Source: Candidatus Wallbacteria bacterium
GTDB taxonomy: Bacteria > Muiribacteriota > UBA6191 > JACPRK01
Reading direction: 5' to 3'
Assembly (NCBI GenBank): GCA_016213845.1
Contig: JACQZN010000057.1
Coordinates: 1 to 64,000 of the forward strand
DNA: 64,000 nucleotides
Shown piece after piece: positions 40,507-49,610 of this stretch. Within the stretch, counting starts at the first letter, position 1. Each line of letters begins with the position of its first letter. Under the pieces are notes generated by a model. It had not been told where the DNA came from and did not search any database. It saw only the letters and a program-made list of their open reading frames with translations. A program made the position numbers and the translations under genes.

Positions 40507-43305
40507 TCACGCCACCGGAGCTCGTGCGGCGCCTCGGAACCCGATCATGGCGAACGTCGTGGCCAGGCCCAGCAGTACCAGGCACGCAGTGACCGCGAAC
40601 CACCGGCCCCACGGGGGGCAGTAGAGCACCTGGAGTTGCTTTGCACCGGGCGGACACTGGGCCACGACGCGGTCCCAGTCGTCGGAGTCGACCTGGATCG
40701 CGCGGCCGTCTGCCGCTGCGCGCATCCAGCGGCGGTTCAGGACGTTGACGACAACGGCCGCACCGCTGGTCAGAGCCGATACGTCCACGCTCACGCCCGC
40801 CGGCCCCTGAACGCAGGGAAGCGCTTGGCCGGCTCGTCCCCGCGGAAAGGCGATGGGGTCTGCGCCGCCCATCTCCCACACGGTGACGCCCGGTAGACGC
40901 GTGACCCGTCGCGCCTCGGCGCGGACCCGGCGCATCAAGGCCCGATCCCGGTCGGCCTCCGCACCCAGCACCGATTCCTCCGTCTCGTTCACCTGCCAGG
41001 CCAGGGCGGCGCGCGCGATAGGCCCCGGCCCGCGGAATCCTTCGAGGCTGGGCGGATCGACGGGAGGGAGCGCGAGCAGACGGTGCTCGACCACCCACCG
41101 GACCCCATATCGCTTCAACGCCTCCAATGAGTCCTTTTCGAACCGCGAGGCCGCCCTCACGTTTTCGGGAGACACGGCGACGATCGACTTGTACCCGGTC
41201 ATGGAGTGAGCACCGTAGACCGCGGGCAGGTTGTGAGAAAGCGCCCGGGCGTAGTCGGGGGCAGAGCCCAACCGAGGAATGAGCGGCAGGCACCGGGCAT
41301 CCGTTCCGATGGTTTCAGGGAGTAGATCAGCCATTGCGGGATAGGGACGGAAGCCATAGTCGTGATGCGGAGGCGGCACCATTGAGACGTGGTGTGCCAG
41401 GAGCATCGCCACGCAGGCGGCGATGGCCCTCTCGGCGCCGGCGGCCTTCGACCCGCGGGGCAGGAGGCGCTCCAGGGTCAAGGCACCCGAAATGACGAGA
41501 AACAGCGTGGCCAGCGGCAGGTAGCGGTACGGGTCCCGGAACTTGTTGAGCAGCGGCAGCAGACCGATCGAGAGCCAGATAAAGCCCGGTCGGCCCAGCG
41601 AGAGCAGCAGGAAGGCCGCCCCGTTGACGGCCCACGGGTTGGCGGCTGCCGTCGCGACCGCTCCTCTTCTGGCCAGCAGCAGCCCGACCAGCAGCAGGCA
41701 GGCAGCGACGCCGACCGCGAAGAACACCGTTCCCGAGTAGTAGAACTGGGTCATCTCCGGGCCGTGCTTGCCGACGAGATCGTTGGGGTGGCGGGCATAG
41801 GCGAGCGGGTACGGCAGCAGCAGAGCCGTCAATCCCCGAGCGATACCGCCGCCCAGGCCCCCGATCCTCGCGGCATCGGCCACCAGAGAGACCTCGGAGA
41901 TCATCACCGGCGCTGCCAACCCCAGGCCCAGGATGCACGGGGGAATCAGCCAGAGCATTCGACCCAGCGGCATCGCGCCCGAGAGAGCCAGGAGACCTGC
42001 CGAGCACCAGAGCGCCGAGACGGCATTGAGCCAGGGCTGGGAGTGACCCGCGTGGAAGGACAGACCGATGGCCATTCCCAGCCAGGTCGCCCATCTCCAG
42101 GACGGCCCCTGCCTGGCCAGCAGAACGGCCGCCCGCACCATCAGCGGCGTCCAGGCCGCCGAGGCCAGGAAGGCATGCCAGGACCGTCCTGAGACGAGGA
42201 AGAAACCAGAGAGCACGAAGCTGAGCGTGGCCGGGCAGGCCAGGGACGGCCTCGCGCCGACGATCCGCAGCAGACGGAAGGTCATGAGGTAGGCGGCCAG
42301 CAGGTGCGCCCAGCTGAAGACTTCCAGCGTGAGATGTTCGTTGCCCAGGACATGGGTGGCCATCCACCAGCAGAGGAGAGTCGGCGGGTAGAAGAGCGCC
42401 GGAAAGGCCATCTCGGCCAGCGGGCTGCCGAGCAGAAAGCTGGGAGTCCAGGCGGGGAACTGGCCTGCAGCCAGGCTGCGACAGCCGTAGAGCATCGCCG
42501 GCAGTGCTGCCACGAGGTTGTCGTCGCGGGTGAAGTAGCAGGCGTCGAACCACTCCAGGGCAGCCAGGGCCAGGACGAGGAACGTCAGCCCGCCCAGGAA
42601 CCAGGCGCGACCTTCCCTGTCCGGTTCACCGGACCCGACCGGCTCGCTCTCCGCCGGCCCCGGCGCAAGCGCGCGCCGGCAGATCGGCCCCAGCCGCTCC
42701 GAGCGCCAGGCTGCCGCCGAGAGCGTGGCGGCCAGCAGCAACGCCAGCGCCAGCATCGCCGGCCAGAGCGCGAGCTGGCGAAGCCGTTGGCCCATCTCGG
42801 GCCAGTTGATGAACACCCTGGCGCCGGCGGGCAGAGGCGCCCCTTCCCCGAGGGCCGACGTATCGAGCTGGAGCGCTGGATGACGCGGGACGGAATCGGA
42901 CTCGATCGCCTCCCGTCGCAGTCGACTCGCCGGGATGTTCCAGAGCCGCTCCCCGAGCTGCAACTCGACCGATGTGATGGCGTCGAGCGTCTTCGTGGGC
43001 GCCGAAATCCGCAGCGCGCGCGCCCAGGCGTTGCTGGCCACCCAGGCACCGGAGCCGCCATCGCGCTCCAGCGCGCATGCTCGGCCCCGCGGAGAGATGC
43101 GAGCGACCGTGAGCTCCCCGAGAGCGTGGCCCGCCGGGCCGACGAGCTTCAATCGGATCGGCAGCGCGGTCTGCGGGTCGAGCGCGATGGCCAGCGGGAC
43201 GAAGGCCAGCATGCATGTGACGACCGCCCCTACCAGCAGCAGGATCTGGCCGATCGGCCGGTAGCCGGTCTGCGGGTCTCCCTCTCTTGCGGCCGGCTCG
43301 GTCAC
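40507..43305 (-). CDS. YfhO-like polytopic membrane protein, possible glycosyltransferase
   Basis: The GTG at 43305 overlaps the stop of the glycosyltransferase gene (GTGA), giving 932 residues. It has more than a dozen membrane helices. The region between residues 200 and 300 contains LEWFDACYFTRDDNLVAALP, an acidic loop after the first helices, typical of GT-C type and YfhO transferases. The C-terminal domain is extracellular and beta-rich and ends in one more helix. Such proteins use polyprenyl-phosphate sugars made by enzymes like the DPM1-type transferase encoded just upstream, so the pair probably modifies a surface glycan or teichoic-like polymer. The pairing is inferred from position. 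Confidence 0.75.
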   Translation of the reverse strand: MTEPAAREGDPQTGYRPIGQILLLVGAVVTCMLAFVPLAIALDPQTALPIRLKLVGPAGHALGELTVARISPRGRACALERDGGSGAWVASNAWARALRISAPTKTLDAITSVELQLGERLWNIPASRLRREAIESDSVPRHPALQLDTSALGEGAPLPAGARVFINWPEMGQRLRQLALWPAMLALALLLAATLSAAAWRSERLGPICRRALAPGPAESEPVGSGEPDREGRAWFLGGLTFLVLALAALEWFDACYFTRDDNLVAALPAMLYGCRSLAAGQFPAWTPSFLLGSPLAEMAFPALFYPPTLLCWWMATHVLGNEHLTLEVFSWAHLLAAYLMTFRLLRIVGARPSLACPATLSFVLSGFFLVSGRSWHAFLASAAWTPLMVRAAVLLARQGPSWRWATWLGMAIGLSFHAGHSQPWLNAVSALWCSAGLLALSGAMPLGRMLWLIPPCILGLGLAAPVMISEVSLVADAARIGGLGGGIARGLTALLLPYPLAYARHPNDLVGKHGPEMTQFYYSGTVFFAVGVAACLLLVGLLLARRGAVATAAANPWAVNGAAFLLLSLGRPGFIWLSIGLLPLLNKFRDPYRYLPLATLFLVISGALTLERLLPRGSKAAGAERAIAACVAMLLAHHVSMVPPPHHDYGFRPYPAMADLLPETIGTDARCLPLIPRLGSAPDYARALSHNLPAVYGAHSMTGYKSIVAVSPENVRAASRFEKDSLEALKRYGVRWVVEHRLLALPPVDPPSLEGFRGPGPIARAALAWQVNETEESVLGAEADRDRALMRRVRAEARRVTRLPGVTVWEMGGADPIAFPRGRAGQALPCVQGPAGVSVDVSALTSGAAVVVNVLNRRWMRAAADGRAIQVDSDDWDRVVAQCPPGAKQLQVLYCPPWGRWFAVTACLVLLGLATTFAMIGFRGAARAPVA

Positions 43306-44291
43306 CGCGGAGGACCGCTGGCGGTGGCCACTCTCTCGGGAAGGACGCCGACGGTTTTCTGGACGACGTAGAGCGGCCTGCGGCGCGTCTCGTCGAGGCT
43401 GCGCCAGAGGTACTCGCCCAGCACACCGAGCGTGATGAGCTGCACGCCCCCCAGGCCCAGCGTCACGATCATCAGCGAGGGCCAGCCTCGCACGGGGATT
43501 TCGTACAGGAAGTAGGCGGCCAGCACCACGCCTGCATAGACGAAGGCCGCGGCAGCCACGAGGACCCCGAGCATCGCGCTCAATCTCAGCGGCAGAAGCG
43601 TGAAGGCGATGAACGAGTCGACGAAGTACTTGAGCTTCTTCGCCAGCGTCCACATCGAGTGCCCGTGCTCTCGCTGCTGGCGATCGTAGGTGATCACGGC
43701 GCGATCGAAGCCCAGCCACAGGATCAGGCCGACGAGTGACGTGTTCTTCTCGCGCGTCTCGGTGAGGACGTCGACGGCCTTGCGGTCGATCAGCACGAAG
43801 TCGAACCCGCCCTCGGGCATGTCGGACATCGCTAGCAAGCGGAACAGCTTGTAAAAGATCGCGGAGAAGAGGCGCTGGCTCCAGGGGTCGTCGCGGTTGG
43901 CGCGCGTGGCCAGCACGACCTCGTTTCCGCTCTCCCAGAGCGAAACCATCTTCGGAATCAACTCGGGCGGGTCCTGGAGGTCGGCGCTGATTACGACGCA
44001 ACAGTCGCCCGCGGCGTGGGAGAGTCCGGCGACGATTGCCGTGAAGGAGCCGAAGTTCCTCGACAGTTTGACGACCCGGGCGCGCGGTTCTTCACCGGCG
44101 AATTCCGCGAGCCTCTTGAAGGAACCATCCTTGCTACCGTCGTCGACGAAGACGAACTCGGCCTTCCAGGGCTGCTCGCGCGTCACCTCACGCAGCCGCT
44201 CGAAGAGCTGAGGAAGGCTCCCCTCGTTGTAGTAGACGGGGACGACGATCGAGACCAGCGCCGGCTGCGTGCCCATGTCACACCGCGTCAT
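43302..44291 (-). CDS. Family-2 glycosyltransferase, dolichyl-phosphate/GtrB-like
   Basis: The 329-residue protein starts at an ATG overlapping the GNAT stop (ATGA). It has the GT2 fold markers VSIVVPVYYNEGSLPQLFER, VFVDDGSKDGSF (DDGS) and VISADLQDPPE (DxD-like DLQDPP), and two C-terminal membrane helices. That matches undecaprenyl-phosphate glucose or mannose synthases (GtrB, DPM1-like), which load a sugar on a lipid carrier at the inner face of the membrane. It lies between the acetyltransferase and YfhO-like genes. The expected flow is lipid-linked sugar made here and then transferred outside by the YfhO-like protein. Confidence 0.9.
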   Translation of the reverse strand: MTRCDMGTQPALVSIVVPVYYNEGSLPQLFERLREVTREQPWKAEFVFVDDGSKDGSFKRLAEFAGEEPRARVVKLSRNFGSFTAIVAGLSHAAGDCCVVISADLQDPPELIPKMVSLWESGNEVVLATRANRDDPWSQRLFSAIFYKLFRLLAMSDMPEGGFDFVLIDRKAVDVLTETREKNTSLVGLILWLGFDRAVITYDRQQREHGHSMWTLAKKLKYFVDSFIAFTLLPLRLSAMLGVLVAAAAFVYAGVVLAAYFLYEIPVRGWPSLMIVTLGLGGVQLITLGVLGEYLWRSLDETRRRPLYVVQKTVGVLPERVATASGPPR

Positions 44292-44902
44292 GCGCCGCGC
44301 TTCGACCCGGAGCGCCGCAAGGGCTTCGCCGGCGGGGGAGCCTGCTCCGGGACGGCCTCGAGACGCGCGTAGTACTCGTCGCGAAGAATGCTCATGATGA
44401 GGAGATCGTGCGTCTTGCCGCCGTACCGCAGATGAGCGCGCAGCCGTCCGTCCACGCGGAACCCCGCGTTCTCGTAGGCCTTGCGTCCGCCGATGTTGAA
44501 CTCGATCACCTGGAGCCAGATCTTGTTGAGATTCAGCCGATCGAAACCGTACCGGACCAGTAGCCGGGTGGCGTCGCTTCCGTACCCTTTTCCCAGGTAC
44601 TCGACGCCTCCCAGACCGGCGTGGAGTTCGGCGTGCCCATGGAGCCAGTCGATGTTTTTGAGGCCGACACTGCCGATGTACCGCTGGGTCCTATCGGAAA
44701 GCGTGTAGACGACGAAATCCACTTCACTGCGGCCCGTCGGACGCAACCGGGTCTCCAGAAAGGCCTTCGTCTGCTCGACCGTCCGGGGAAACGTGGCGAA
44801 CGAAAGGTACTTGTTGAGCCGCTCGTCGTTGACCCACTTGTGAATCCTGGGCAGGTCTTCGGCCTTGAACTCCCTCAATCCCACCAGGCGTCCTTGGTAC
44901 AC
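44288..44902 (-). CDS. GNAT-family N-acetyltransferase
   Basis: The 204-residue protein has the GNAT acetyl-CoA region LGGVEYLGKGYGSDATRLLV followed by YGFDRLNLNKIWLQVIEFN and KAYENAGFRVDGRL. This is the pattern of the RimJ/RimL type and of sugar-amine acetyltransferases in surface polysaccharide clusters. It is the first gene of the minus-strand glycan operon (GNAT, GT2, YfhO-like), divergent from the CDP-sugar cluster. An acyl-acceptor amino sugar is plausible in this context, but protein acetylation cannot be excluded. The basic C-terminal tail (KPLRRSGSKRG) is unusual. Confidence 0.85.
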   Translation of the reverse strand: MYQGRLVGLREFKAEDLPRIHKWVNDERLNKYLSFATFPRTVEQTKAFLETRLRPTGRSEVDFVVYTLSDRTQRYIGSVGLKNIDWLHGHAELHAGLGGVEYLGKGYGSDATRLLVRYGFDRLNLNKIWLQVIEFNIGGRKAYENAGFRVDGRLRAHLRYGGKTHDLLIMSILRDEYYARLEAVPEQAPPPAKPLRRSGSKRGA

Positions 44903-44975
44903 GGTCGCTCCTCTTCGAGTGCCCAGCGTCGTCGCCGGCAGTCTAACACGCGGCTGCGAGCGGGCGCGGGCGGGT

Positions 44976-45004
44976 TTGACACACAGGAAGGCCCGTGCTA
45001 CAAA
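44976..45004 (+). promoter_or_regulatory. Sigma70-type promoter for the CDP-sugar operon
   Basis: TTGACA (44976-44981) and TACAAA (44999-45004) are separated by 17 bases, about 54 bases before the rfbF start. No other strong promoter was seen in the divergent gap. Confidence 0.7.
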
Positions 45005-45057
45005 GGGCGCGCGGCCCGGTCCCAGGGCCTTTTTCGCGTGATGAGCTCGAGGGGAAC

Positions 45058-45831
45058 ATGAAGGTTGCCATCCTGGCCGGAGGCCTGGGGACGCGACTTC
45101 GCGAGGAAACCGAGTTTCGCCCCAAGCCGATGATCGAGATCGGGGGGCGGCCCATCCTCTGGCACATCATGAAGTCGTACGCCCACCACGGGCACACGGA
45201 GTTCGTGCTCTGCCTCGGGTTCAGGGGCGACGCCATCCGCCAGTACTTCACGACCTACGAGGTCCGCAACCGCGACATCACCGTCACGCTCGGCACAGGC
45301 GAGGTCCAGGTCCACGACACGCACTCCGAGGTAGGCTGGAAGATCACGCTGGCTGAGACCGGCGAGAAGACGATGACGGGTGGCCGGCTCAGGCGCGTCG
45401 CTCGCTATCTCGGAAACACCACCTTCCTGGCGACCTATGGCGACGGCGTGGCCGACGTCGATATCGGGGCCCTTCTCGAGTTCCACCGGCAGAGCCGCAA
45501 GCTGGCGACCGTCACCGCCGTGCGCCCATCCTCTCGATTCGGAGAGCTGGCGATCGACGGCAGTGTCGCCACCGGCTTCCACGAGAAGCCGCAGGTCCAC
45601 GAAGGCTGGATCAATGGCGGGTTCTTCGTGTTCGAACCGGCCGCGCTCGACCTCATCGAGGCCGACGACGAGACGCTGGAAAACGGACTGCTGACCAAGC
45701 TCACGGCCAGGCGGGAGCTTGCGGTCTACTGCCACAACGGCTTCTGGCAGTGCATGGACACCGCCCGCGAGATGGACCTGCTCAACGACCTCTGGCGCAC
45801 CGGACGCGCCCCGTGGGCCGTCTGGCGCTAG
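45058..45831 (+). CDS. rfbF: Glucose-1-phosphate cytidylyltransferase
   Basis: The ATG at 45058 gives 257 residues. MKVAILAGGLGTRLREETEF is the nucleotidyltransferase signature, followed by RPKPMIEIGGRPILWHIMKS with the CMP-binding region. The closing GFWQCMDTAREMDLLNDLW is typical of RfbF/DdhA. It makes CDP-D-glucose from CTP and glucose-1-phosphate, the first step of CDP-deoxysugar pathways. RfbG follows after 20 bases. Length and motifs match the family. The upstream TTGACA promoter probably drives this whole cluster to 50594. Confidence 0.95.
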   Translation: MKVAILAGGLGTRLREETEFRPKPMIEIGGRPILWHIMKSYAHHGHTEFVLCLGFRGDAIRQYFTTYEVRNRDITVTLGTGEVQVHDTHSEVGWKITLAETGEKTMTGGRLRRVARYLGNTTFLATYGDGVADVDIGALLEFHRQSRKLATVTAVRPSSRFGELAIDGSVATGFHEKPQVHEGWINGGFFVFEPAALDLIEADDETLENGLLTKLTARRELAVYCHNGFWQCMDTAREMDLLNDLWRTGRAPWAVWR

Positions 45832-45851
45832 GCTGGGCCATTCCGAGCCAA

Positions 45852-46922
45852 ATGGTCAATCGAGAGTTCTGGCAGGGACGTCGGGTTTTCTTGACCGGCC
45901 ACACGGGCTTCAAGGGCGGGTGGCTTTCGGCCTGGCTGCTCGAGATGGGCGCGCACGTCTCGGGATACGCGCTGCCGCCGGAGCCCGGCCCGGGCTTCTT
46001 CTCCCTATGCGGCCTGGAGGCGAGACTCCAATCTCAGTTCGGGGACATCCTCGACGCAGGCGCGCTCACCGCCGCGCTCGAAAAGTCCCAGGCAGAGATC
46101 GTCTTCCACCTGGCCGCGCAGCCGCTGGTCCGCCGCTCCTATGCGCAGCCGGCCGCGACCTTCGCGACCAACGTCCTGGGCACCGTGAACCTGCTGGAGT
46201 CCGTCCGGTCGGCGCCGGCCGTGCGGGCCGTGGTCGTCGTCACCAGCGACAAGTGCTACGAGGACCAGGAGTGGGTCTGGGGGTACCGGGAGACCGATCC
46301 TCTCGGCGGCCACGACCCCTACAGCGCCAGCAAGGCGTGCGCGGAGCTGGTCACGGCCTCCTATCGAAGCTGCTTCTTCGAGGGCCGGGAACCGGCCGTC
46401 GGGATCGCCTCGGCGCGCGCCGGAAACGTCTTCGGCGGCGGAGACTGGGCCGAGGATCGCCTGGTTCCAGACGCCATCCGGGCCATCGCAGCCCAGGAGC
46501 GGCTGGCCGTGCGTAACCCGGGCGCCATCCGGGCCTGGCAGCACGTCCTGGATGCCGTCGGCGGCTACCTGCTCCTGGCCGAGCGGCTGCGCGTGGCGCC
46601 CGCCGACTGGAGTCGCCCCTTCAACTTCGGCCCACGCGAGGAGGACGCCGTCCCGGTAGCCCAGTTCTGCGACCTCTTCTTCGAACACTGGCAGACTTCG
46701 GGCTGGCAAGACGTCAGCCTCCGGGGCGCTCCCCGCGAGACCGTGACGCTGCGCATCGACGCCACCCGCGCGCGCCACGAACTCCGATGGCGCCAGCGGC
46801 TGTTGCTCCCGGACGCCATCCGTTACGCCGTCGACTGGTACCGCAGTGCGCTGGCGAGCCCGTCCGCTGATGCGATGTTCGAGCTCTCGCGTACTCAGAT
46901 CCGGAACTACATGGCCCTATGA
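45852..46922 (+). CDS. rfbG: CDP-glucose 4,6-dehydratase
   Basis: The ATG at 45852 gives 356 residues. The N-terminus RVFLTGHTGFKGGWLSAWLL contains the Rossmann G-x-x-G-x-x-G motif in the form TGHTGFKG, typical of RfbG. Later, VVTSDKCYED, the Tyr-x-x-x-Lys in DPYSASKACAELV, and GGGDWAEDRLVPD match the family. It converts CDP-D-glucose to CDP-4-keto-6-deoxy-D-glucose with bound NAD. The stop overlaps the C-methyltransferase start by 4 bp. No RfbH (3-dehydratase) is nearby, so the product is probably not a 3,6-dideoxyhexose. Confidence 0.95.
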   Translation: MVNREFWQGRRVFLTGHTGFKGGWLSAWLLEMGAHVSGYALPPEPGPGFFSLCGLEARLQSQFGDILDAGALTAALEKSQAEIVFHLAAQPLVRRSYAQPAATFATNVLGTVNLLESVRSAPAVRAVVVVTSDKCYEDQEWVWGYRETDPLGGHDPYSASKACAELVTASYRSCFFEGREPAVGIASARAGNVFGGGDWAEDRLVPDAIRAIAAQERLAVRNPGAIRAWQHVLDAVGGYLLLAERLRVAPADWSRPFNFGPREEDAVPVAQFCDLFFEHWQTSGWQDVSLRGAPRETVTLRIDATRARHELRWRQRLLLPDAIRYAVDWYRSALASPSADAMFELSRTQIRNYMAL

Positions 46923-48184
46923 CCCCCTCGTCCAGACCTACCGCCTGCCGCGGCTGCGGCGCCTCGATCCCCCGCCCCTTCCTGGATCTCGGCTCCACAC
47001 CGCTGGCCAACTCGCTCGTGGCCGCATCGCATCTCGACTCGAAAGAGCCGGTTTATCCATTGGCCGTCGCCTACTGCGCGGCCTGTCACCTCGTCCAGCT
47101 CACGGACACCGTGCCGCCCGAGGCGATATTCAGCGAGTACGTTTACTTCTCCTCGTTCTCGACCAGCTTCGTCGAGCACGCGCGCTCGATGGCCGAGGAG
47201 CTCGCCGGCTCGCTGACGCTCGGCGCCGGCAGCCGCGTCCTCGAGGTCGCCAGCAACGACGGCTATCTGCTGCAGTTTTTCCAGAAGAAGGGCATCCCGG
47301 TCCTGGGCGTTGAACCTGCGCGCAACATCGCGAAGGTGGCCGAGGAACGCGGCATCCCGACGCTGGTCCGCTTTTTCGGGGCCGATGCGGTGAGCGAGAT
47401 CCTCGAACGGTTCGGCCCCGTCGACCTCCTGATCGGCAACAACGTGCTCGCGCACGTGCCCGACATTCTCGGCTTCCTGGGCGCTGTGCAGGCCGTCCTG
47501 AAGCCGGGGGGAACCGCGGTCTTCGAGTTCCCGTACGTGCGCGACCTTCTGGAGAAGAGCGAGTTCGACACCATTTACCACGAGCACGTCTTCTATTTTT
47601 CGCTGGCGGCCGTGGAGGGGCTGGCGAGGCGAACCGGTCTGCAGGTGGCGGACGTTTCCCACCAGGCCGTGCACGGCGGTTCGCTGCGCGTCTCCCTGGC
47701 TCGGCAGGGAGCGCGCGCGGCCAGCGAGCGGGTGGAATCGCAGCTCGCCGACGAGCGGCGTGAAGGGCTTTGTGACGCGGCCCGTTTTGAGACTTTCAGC
47801 TCGTCCGTGACCCGGCTGCAGCAGAGTCTCCTGGCGTTTCTGCGCGAGCTCAGGTCCGCTGGTAAGCGCCTGGCGGCCTACGGCGCGCCCGCCAAGGGGA
47901 ACACGCTCCTCAACAGCTGTGGCATCGGCACCGAGCTGCTCGAGTTCACGGTCGACAAGAGCCCCCACAAGCAGGGCCTCTACCTCCCGGGCTCGCGGCT
48001 GCCGATCCTGGCCCCCGAAGAACTGGTTCGCCGGCAGCCGGACTGCGCGCTCATCCTTCCCTGGAACATCGCCGACGAGATCGTCTCCCAGCAGCAGGAG
48101 TACATCGCGCGCGGCGGCCGGTTCGCGCTGCCGATCCCGCGCGTGGCCTTTCACCCCGCATGCGATTCGTCCAGACCAAGCTGA
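46919..48184 (+). CDS. SAM-dependent sugar C-methyltransferase, TylC3-like
   Basis: The 421-residue protein overlaps rfbG. The N-terminal zinc-binding part has CRGCGAS and CAACHLVQL. The SAM domain has VLEVASNDGYLLQFFQKKGI and GVEPARNIAKVA, then LIGNNVLAHVPD; this is the Methyltransf_13-14 architecture. In known relatives it methylates C-3 of an NDP-4-keto-6-deoxysugar to give a branched sugar. Its position after RfbF and RfbG suggests a CDP-linked substrate. The end overlaps the epimerase gene by 25 bp. The exact carbon and substrate are inferred from homologous family members. Confidence 0.88.
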   Translation: MTPSSRPTACRGCGASIPRPFLDLGSTPLANSLVAASHLDSKEPVYPLAVAYCAACHLVQLTDTVPPEAIFSEYVYFSSFSTSFVEHARSMAEELAGSLTLGAGSRVLEVASNDGYLLQFFQKKGIPVLGVEPARNIAKVAEERGIPTLVRFFGADAVSEILERFGPVDLLIGNNVLAHVPDILGFLGAVQAVLKPGGTAVFEFPYVRDLLEKSEFDTIYHEHVFYFSLAAVEGLARRTGLQVADVSHQAVHGGSLRVSLARQGARAASERVESQLADERREGLCDAARFETFSSSVTRLQQSLLAFLRELRSAGKRLAAYGAPAKGNTLLNSCGIGTELLEFTVDKSPHKQGLYLPGSRLPILAPEELVRRQPDCALILPWNIADEIVSQQQEYIARGGRFALPIPRVAFHPACDSSRPS

Positions 48185-48690
48185 AGGGAGCCTACGTGGT
48201 CGAGATCGAACCGCGCGAGGACGAGCGCGGCTTCTTCGCCCGGACGTTCTGTTCCGAGGAGTTCGCGCGGCTCGGGCTCGTGACGACCTTCGCGCAGTGC
48301 AGCGTCTCCTACAACGAGCGACGCGGCATCCTGCGCGGCATGCACTACCAGGCCGACCCGAAGCCCGAGACCAAGCTCATCCGGTGCACCGCCGGCGCCG
48401 TACACGACGTGCTGGTCGACTTGCGACGTGATTCGGAGACCTACTGCCAGTGGATCGCGGTGCGGCTCGACGCTGAAAGCCGGCGCTTGCTCTACGCCCC
48501 TGCTGGGGTGGCGCACGGCTTCCAGGTCCTCGAGGACGGTTCGGAGGTCTACTACGAGATCTCGACGCCCTACGATTCGGAGCTGGCCCGGGGTGTCCGC
48601 TGGGATGATCCGGCGTTCGGAATCGAGTGGCCGATCGCCAGGCCGCAACTTTCGGCCAGGGACGCGGCCTTTGCGGACTTCGAGCGATGA
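48160..48690 (+). CDS. NDP-4-keto-6-deoxysugar 3,5-epimerase (RfbC-like)
   Basis: The 176-residue cupin-fold protein has YVVEIEPREDERGFFARTFC and the catalytic stretch ERRGILRGMHYQADPKPETK, where His is the usual base. It also has the LLYAPAGVAHGFQVLEDGSE segment and a later ISTPYDSELARGVRWDDP. In RfbC it epimerises C-3 and C-5 of dTDP-4-keto-6-deoxyglucose. Here a C-3 branch made by the preceding methyltransferase would be expected to restrict this to one carbon, probably C-5. The stop overlaps the next ATG by 4 bp. The substrate is inferred from neighbours. Confidence 0.88.
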   Translation: MRFVQTKLKGAYVVEIEPREDERGFFARTFCSEEFARLGLVTTFAQCSVSYNERRGILRGMHYQADPKPETKLIRCTAGAVHDVLVDLRRDSETYCQWIAVRLDAESRRLLYAPAGVAHGFQVLEDGSEVYYEISTPYDSELARGVRWDDPAFGIEWPIARPQLSARDAAFADFER

Positions 48691-49592
48691 AGAGAGTGCT
48701 GGTGACAGGCGCGTCTGGGTTCATCGGGCGGCATGCCTTGGAGCCGCTGCTGGCGCGCGGCTTCGAGGTGCACGCGCTCCTGCGCGCCCGCGCGGCCGCC
48801 AAGGACGAGCCCGGCGTCACCTGGCACGCTGCCGATCTCCTGGCGCCCGGCGCCGCGGTCGCGCTGCTGGGCGAGGTGCGCCCGACCCACCTCCTGCACT
48901 TCGCCTGGCACGTCGATCCGGCATCGTATCGCTCATCGCCAGAAAACATCCGTTGGGTCCAGGCCAGCCTGGGGCTGCTCTGGGCCTTCACGCGCTCGGG
49001 CGGCGGCAGGGCCGTGTTCGCCGGGACCTGCGCCGAGTACGACTGGCGTCACGGCTACTGCTCGGAGCGCCTCACGCCCCGTGAGCCCGCCACGCTCTAC
49101 GGCGTCAGCAAGAACGCGCTCCAGGAAATCGTGGCTGCCGCGGCCGGGCAGGGGCTGCTCAGCGCGGCGTGGGGCCGCATCTTCCTGCTCCACGGGCCCG
49201 GAGAGCCGCCAGGCCGGTTCGTGCCAAGCGTCATCCGCGGCCTGCTCGGCACGGGCCCCGTGCCGATGTCCCGCGGAGACCAGCTCCGAGATTTCCTGCA
49301 CGTCGCCGACGTGGCGGACGCGTTCGTGGCCCTCCTGGACAGCCCGGTCGAGGGTCCGGTGAACATCGGCTCGGGCCGGGCCGTGACGCTGGGAGAGGTT
49401 GCCGGAATGCTGGCGCGGATGATCGGCGGCGCAGAGCGACTCGAGCCGGGGGCCCTGGAATCGCCGCCGGGTGACCCGCCGGTCTTGCTGCCCGACATCA
49501 CGCGGCTGGCGCGCGAGGTCGGCTGGCGGCCCGCGAGGACGCTGGAAGCCGGCCTGGAGGCGACCGCCGAGTGGTGGCGGAGTCGCGCTTAG
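48687..49592 (+). CDS. NAD(P)-dependent epimerase/4-ketoreductase
   Basis: The ATG at 48687 gives 301 residues. RVLVTGASGFIGRHALEPLL is the Rossmann motif. The active site is the Tyr-x-x-x-Lys in TLYGVSKNALQEIV. The closing steps RDFLHVADVADAFVALLDSP and PVNIGSGRAVTLGEVAGMLA are typical of extended SDR sugar epimerases and reductases. As the last tailoring enzyme of the cluster, it would reduce the C-4 ketone to finish a branched 6-deoxyhexose linked to CDP. The downstream glycosyltransferase could then use it. Confidence 0.88.
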   Translation: MKRVLVTGASGFIGRHALEPLLARGFEVHALLRARAAAKDEPGVTWHAADLLAPGAAVALLGEVRPTHLLHFAWHVDPASYRSSPENIRWVQASLGLLWAFTRSGGGRAVFAGTCAEYDWRHGYCSERLTPREPATLYGVSKNALQEIVAAAAGQGLLSAAWGRIFLLHGPGEPPGRFVPSVIRGLLGTGPVPMSRGDQLRDFLHVADVADAFVALLDSPVEGPVNIGSGRAVTLGEVAGMLARMIGGAERLEPGALESPPGDPPVLLPDITRLAREVGWRPARTLEAGLEATAEWWRSRA

Positions 49593-49610
49593 ACGGCGTC
49601 TGGAGGCCAA

